In this document: positions 61,558-64,000 of the stretch, in pieces
How positions within the stretch are numbered: position 1 is the first letter of the stretch
How the letters are laid out: each line of letters begins with the position of its first letter
Source: Acrocarpospora corrugata
GTDB lineage: Bacteria; Actinomycetota; Actinomycetes; Streptosporangiales; Streptosporangiaceae
Direction of reading: 5' to 3'
Assembly (NCBI RefSeq): GCF_009687845.1
Contig: NZ_BLAD01000055.1
Location: forward strand, 57,526-121,525
DNA length: 64,000 nt
The notes under the pieces: model-generated
What the model was told of the DNA's origin: nothing
Database searches by the model: none
The model's input: only the letters and a program-made list of their open reading frames with translations
Made by a program: the position numbers and the translations under genes

Positions 61558-63608
61558 TTCGATACTCCAACTCGGTCGAGGATCCAGGAAAGCGTGAACG
61601 CTTCCTCATGCCAGGCGTCGTAACGGCCACTCCGGCCACCGTGCCCGGCACCCATCTCGGTCTTCAACAGGAACGGCCCGCCCCGCGCGACCGCGCGCAG
61701 GCGCGCGACCCACTTGGCCGGCTCGTGGTAGAAGACGCGGGTGTCATTGAACGACGTGATCGCAAGGATCGGGGGGTAGGCGGCGTCGCGAACGTTCTCA
61801 TACGGCGAGTACGACTTCATGTACGCGTACACATCCGCATTGTGCAGGGGATCGCCCCACTCGTCCCATTCGATCACAGTCAACGGCAGCGACGGATCGA
61901 GGATCGTGTTCAACGCGTCCACGAACGGAACCTCGGCCACGACCGCGGCGAACTTTTCCGGCGCCAGGTTGGCCACCGCGCCCATCAGCAGCCCGCCCGC
62001 CGACCCGCCCCGCGCGATGATCGGCCCCGACCAGTCACCGGACAGTCGGCGGGCGACCGCCACGAAGTCGGTGAAGGTGTTCTTCTTCCGGTCGAGCTTC
62101 CCGTCCTCATACCAGTGCCGCCCCATCTCCCCGCCGCCGCGCACATGCGCCACCGCGAACACGAACCCCCGGTCCAGCAGCGACAGCCTGGCCACCGAGA
62201 AGTACGGATCGATCGAGGTCTCGTAGCTCCCGTAGCCATACAGCAGCGTGGGGGCGGGCCGCGGCGTGCCCTTCCTGACGACGATCGAGATCGGAACCCT
62301 TGTGCCGTCCTCGGCGGTCGCCCACTCGCGGAACTGCTCGTAGTCCGCCGGGTCGTAACCCCCCAGCACCGGCCGCCGCTTCAACAGGATGAGCGCCCGA
62401 CTCGCCAGCTCGAAGTCGTAAACCGAGGGAGGAGTGACCATCGACGTGTATCCCAGCCGAAGCCGCGACGTGACGAACTCCGAGTTCCCCGACGGCGCCA
62501 CGTCATACAACGGCTCCGGAAACTCGATCTCATACGCCTCCGCGTCGTCGGGCAGGATGCGCAGGCCGGTGAGCCCGTCCCGGCGGAAGTGCACCACCAG
62601 GTGGGACGCGAAGGCGTCCACATCCAGCAGGCGGGTGTCAGCCCGATGCGCGATCACCGGAGTCCAGACGGCGGGATCGTCGACCGGCGCGCTCGCCAAC
62701 TCGAAGTTCTCTGCGTTCTGGTTGTGCAGCACCAGAAAACGCTCGTTCTGGTGGTCGACGTGATACTCGATCCCGGTCTCCCGGGCGCGAACCACGGCGA
62801 ACTCGCCCACGGGGTTGTTCGCGTCGAGGAACCGGACCTCGCTGGTGATCTTGCTGTGCGCGCCGAGGATCAGGAAACGTTCGCTCCTGGACAGTCCGAT
62901 GCCGATCCAGAAACGCTCGTCGTCCTCCTGGAAGACCACGGGATCCTGGTCGGCCGAGCCCAGCGTGTGGCGGAACACCCGGTTGGGCCGCCACGCCTCG
63001 TCCACCATCGTGTAGAAGAACGCCGACCCGTCACCGGCCCAGGCGCCGCCGTAGAAGATCCCGGGGATCTCGTCACCGAGCACTTCACCGGTGCTCAGGT
63101 TCTTGAACCGGAGAGTGAACCGCTCATCCCCGGAGAAATCGGTGGAGTAGGCGAGCAGCGTGCCGTCCGGGCTCACCGAACTCGTGCCGATCGCGAAGAA
63201 CGGGCTGTCGCCGGCCAGCTCGTTGCCGTCGAGAATGACCTGCTCGCCGGGCAACGACTCGCCGGGCGTCAGCACCGGCGGATCGTCGCCCTCGACCGCC
63301 ACCCGGCACTGGAAGCCGTATTGCTTGCCTTCCTCGGTGCGCGAGTAGTACCACCAGGCGCCCTTGCGCGTCGGCACGCTGAGGTCGGTCTCCAGCGTCC
63401 GGCCCTTGATCTCCTGGAAGATCGAATCCTGGAGAGGCTTCAGATGCGCGGTGGCCTCGTTGGTATAGGCGTTCTCCGCCTCCAGATAGGCGACCGTGTC
63501 CGGATCGTCCTTCTTGATGAGCCAGGCGTAATCGTCGATCACGGTGTCGCCGTGATGCGTGCGCTCGGCCGGAATCGTCTTCGCCACTGGCGGCATGTCG
63601 CTGCTCAC
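61554..63608 (-). CDS. ptrB: Oligopeptidase B (S9A)
   Basis: 684 residues. The N-terminal beta-propeller (about 70-400) is followed by the alpha/beta-hydrolase domain: LLYGYGSYETSIDPYFS, FAVAHVRGGGEMGRHWYEDGKLDRKKNTFTDF, nucleophile Ser in ARGGSAGGLLMG, AEVPFVDALNTILDPSLPLT, Asp in ITSFNDTRVFYHEP, His in EMGAGHGGRSGR. Cleaves short peptides after basic residues in the cytoplasm. Operon with the aldo/keto reductase. Confidence 0.95.
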   Translation of the reverse strand: MSSDMPPVAKTIPAERTHHGDTVIDDYAWLIKKDDPDTVAYLEAENAYTNEATAHLKPLQDSIFQEIKGRTLETDLSVPTRKGAWWYYSRTEEGKQYGFQCRVAVEGDDPPVLTPGESLPGEQVILDGNELAGDSPFFAIGTSSVSPDGTLLAYSTDFSGDERFTLRFKNLSTGEVLGDEIPGIFYGGAWAGDGSAFFYTMVDEAWRPNRVFRHTLGSADQDPVVFQEDDERFWIGIGLSRSERFLILGAHSKITSEVRFLDANNPVGEFAVVRARETGIEYHVDHQNERFLVLHNQNAENFELASAPVDDPAVWTPVIAHRADTRLLDVDAFASHLVVHFRRDGLTGLRILPDDAEAYEIEFPEPLYDVAPSGNSEFVTSRLRLGYTSMVTPPSVYDFELASRALILLKRRPVLGGYDPADYEQFREWATAEDGTRVPISIVVRKGTPRPAPTLLYGYGSYETSIDPYFSVARLSLLDRGFVFAVAHVRGGGEMGRHWYEDGKLDRKKNTFTDFVAVARRLSGDWSGPIIARGGSAGGLLMGAVANLAPEKFAAVVAEVPFVDALNTILDPSLPLTVIEWDEWGDPLHNADVYAYMKSYSPYENVRDAAYPPILAITSFNDTRVFYHEPAKWVARLRAVARGGPFLLKTEMGAGHGGRSGRYDAWHEEAFTLSWILDRVGVSK

Positions 63609-63660
63609 CCGGACACTCTATGTCTGGCGGATCTGCCCGTACGGCGACTCTGTCGGCCCC

Positions 63661-63669
63661 TGTGGATAA
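63661..63669. promoter_or_regulatory. DnaA-box-like site
   Basis: TGTGGATAA, a perfect match to the DnaA box TTATCCACA on the minus strand; a one-off variant (TGTGGATGG) follows 10 bases later. Confidence 0.5.
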
Positions 63670-63889
63670 CTCGCTTGGCTGTGGATGGAGGGGTGGAGAT
63701 CCCGACGTCCACGGCGTTGTTCGTGCTGTGGCACTCGTGGGGGCTGCTAATGTTTCCTCGTCGGGTTCAACCGGCGCAATCCAAACTCCCTCACTTCGGT
63801 GGCGGTCGTTGGCGCGCTCGAATGATCACGACAATCCTTCGAAACCTGGCGGTTCGGAAGATCGGTTCGCAAGAGTCGATTCGGACTGG

Positions 63890-63983
63890 TAAGTTAGAGG
63901 GGTTGCCCCGGAAACGGGGTGGTCCGAATTCCCGCAGGGAGGCCGGGTCGGCGTCAAGGATCCTCTAGCAGGACGATTTGACA
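63890..63983 (+). promoter_or_regulatory. Tandem promoter-like elements, possibly of an rRNA operon
   Basis: TTCGCA-N18-TAAGTT followed by GGGGTTGCCCCGGAAACGGG, and a consensus TTGACA whose -10 would lie at or just beyond the window end. The leader-like GTTGCC segment after TAAGTT resembles what I recall of actinomycete rrn promoters. The rRNA genes themselves are not in the window. Confidence 0.4.
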
Positions 63984-64000
63984 GCAGGCAGGCTGATCGT

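Larger units (their letters stand above)
63609..64000. other. Non-coding end of window with promoter-like elements
   Basis: 392 bases without a supported gene. It starts with two DnaA-box-like sequences, TGTGGATAA (63661-63669) and TGTGGATGG nearby. From about 63830 the DNA is A/T-richer and carries a -10-like TAAGTT (63890-63895) with TTCGCA 18 bases upstream. CCCCG-GAAA-CGGGG (63906-63919) is a small GNRA-type hairpin, and TTGACA lies at 63978-63983. This style resembles the promoter and leader region of an actinomycete rRNA operon. Confidence 0.45.

Noticed and set aside
63620..63892. 90-codon frame near the window end
   Set aside because: No ribosome binding site or family features and poor codon bias; lies in promoter-like DNA.
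61608..63968. 786-codon plus-strand frame opposite ptrB
   Set aside because: Arg/Pro/His-rich shadow of a complete S9 peptidase gene.

Overview
The window is chromosomal DNA from a high-GC Gram-positive actinomycete. Codon third positions are strongly G/C and GTG starts are common. There is a complete bldC, a bldC / conserved hypothetical / valine dehydrogenase / DUF3073 / purM / purF block of the kind found in Streptomyces, and in-frame TTA codons are very rare. The secreted GH11 and GH12 enzymes and the general gene style suggest Streptosporangiales or a close relative; this is inference from gene content only.

Layout. Bases 1-9,765 are an accessory, secretion-rich stretch: a cut-off membrane gene, a CcbP-like protein, a GH11-CBM2 xylanase, a decayed MMPL transporter, a CrgA-like protein, a GH12 endoglucanase, a transposase-derived double-HTH protein, a large S1-like protease, a pentapeptide protein and a TIMP-like protein. 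Bases 10,053-12,154 hold a GAF-ANTAR regulator, a STAS protein and pyrD. Bases 12,203-22,826 are a carbohydrate region: a LacI-controlled sugar ABC operon without its own ATPase, a divergent amylo-alpha-1,6-glucosidase-like enzyme, a GH20 hexosaminidase, a wall amidase and a second LacI regulator. Bases 22,957-31,127 are the developmental/purine block (TetR, bldC, vdh, purM, purF). Bases 31,321-41,111 carry phoX, two MFS exporters around a TetR regulator, a Crp-family regulator beside a class III nucleotide cyclase, and a secreted collagen-like protein. Bases 41,389-50,419 hold a PpiC-like peptide-maturation-type protein, a branched-chain 2-oxoacid dehydrogenase operon (E1alpha, E1beta, E2), and purS, purQ and purL with an anti-sigma kinase between. 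Bases 50,464-63,608 carry catabolic and membrane genes ending with oligopeptidase B. The last 390 bases look like promoter and leader DNA, possibly of an rRNA operon that lies beyond the edge.

How genes may work together. The xylanase, endoglucanase, GH20 enzyme, amylo-glucosidase-like enzyme and sugar ABC system form a polysaccharide-use toolkit, with LacI-style palindromes upstream of several of them. Valine dehydrogenase and the E1/E2 complex together fit branched-chain amino acid catabolism feeding acyl-CoA precursors. PurF, PurM, PurS, PurQ and PurL cover several steps of purine synthesis. A nucleotide cyclase directly upstream of a Crp-type regulator, plus a perfect TGTGA-N6-TCACA site upstream of the secreted protease, points to local cAMP signalling.

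The most unusual signals are (i) a roughly 119-bp structured repeat present in two opposite-facing copies whose sequence differences preserve base pairing, (ii) three identical CGAAATTTCG palindromes inside the GH20 gene, encoded with rare codons, and (iii) an orphan PpiC-like peptide-maturation-type gene facing a small Gly-Gly-containing reading frame.
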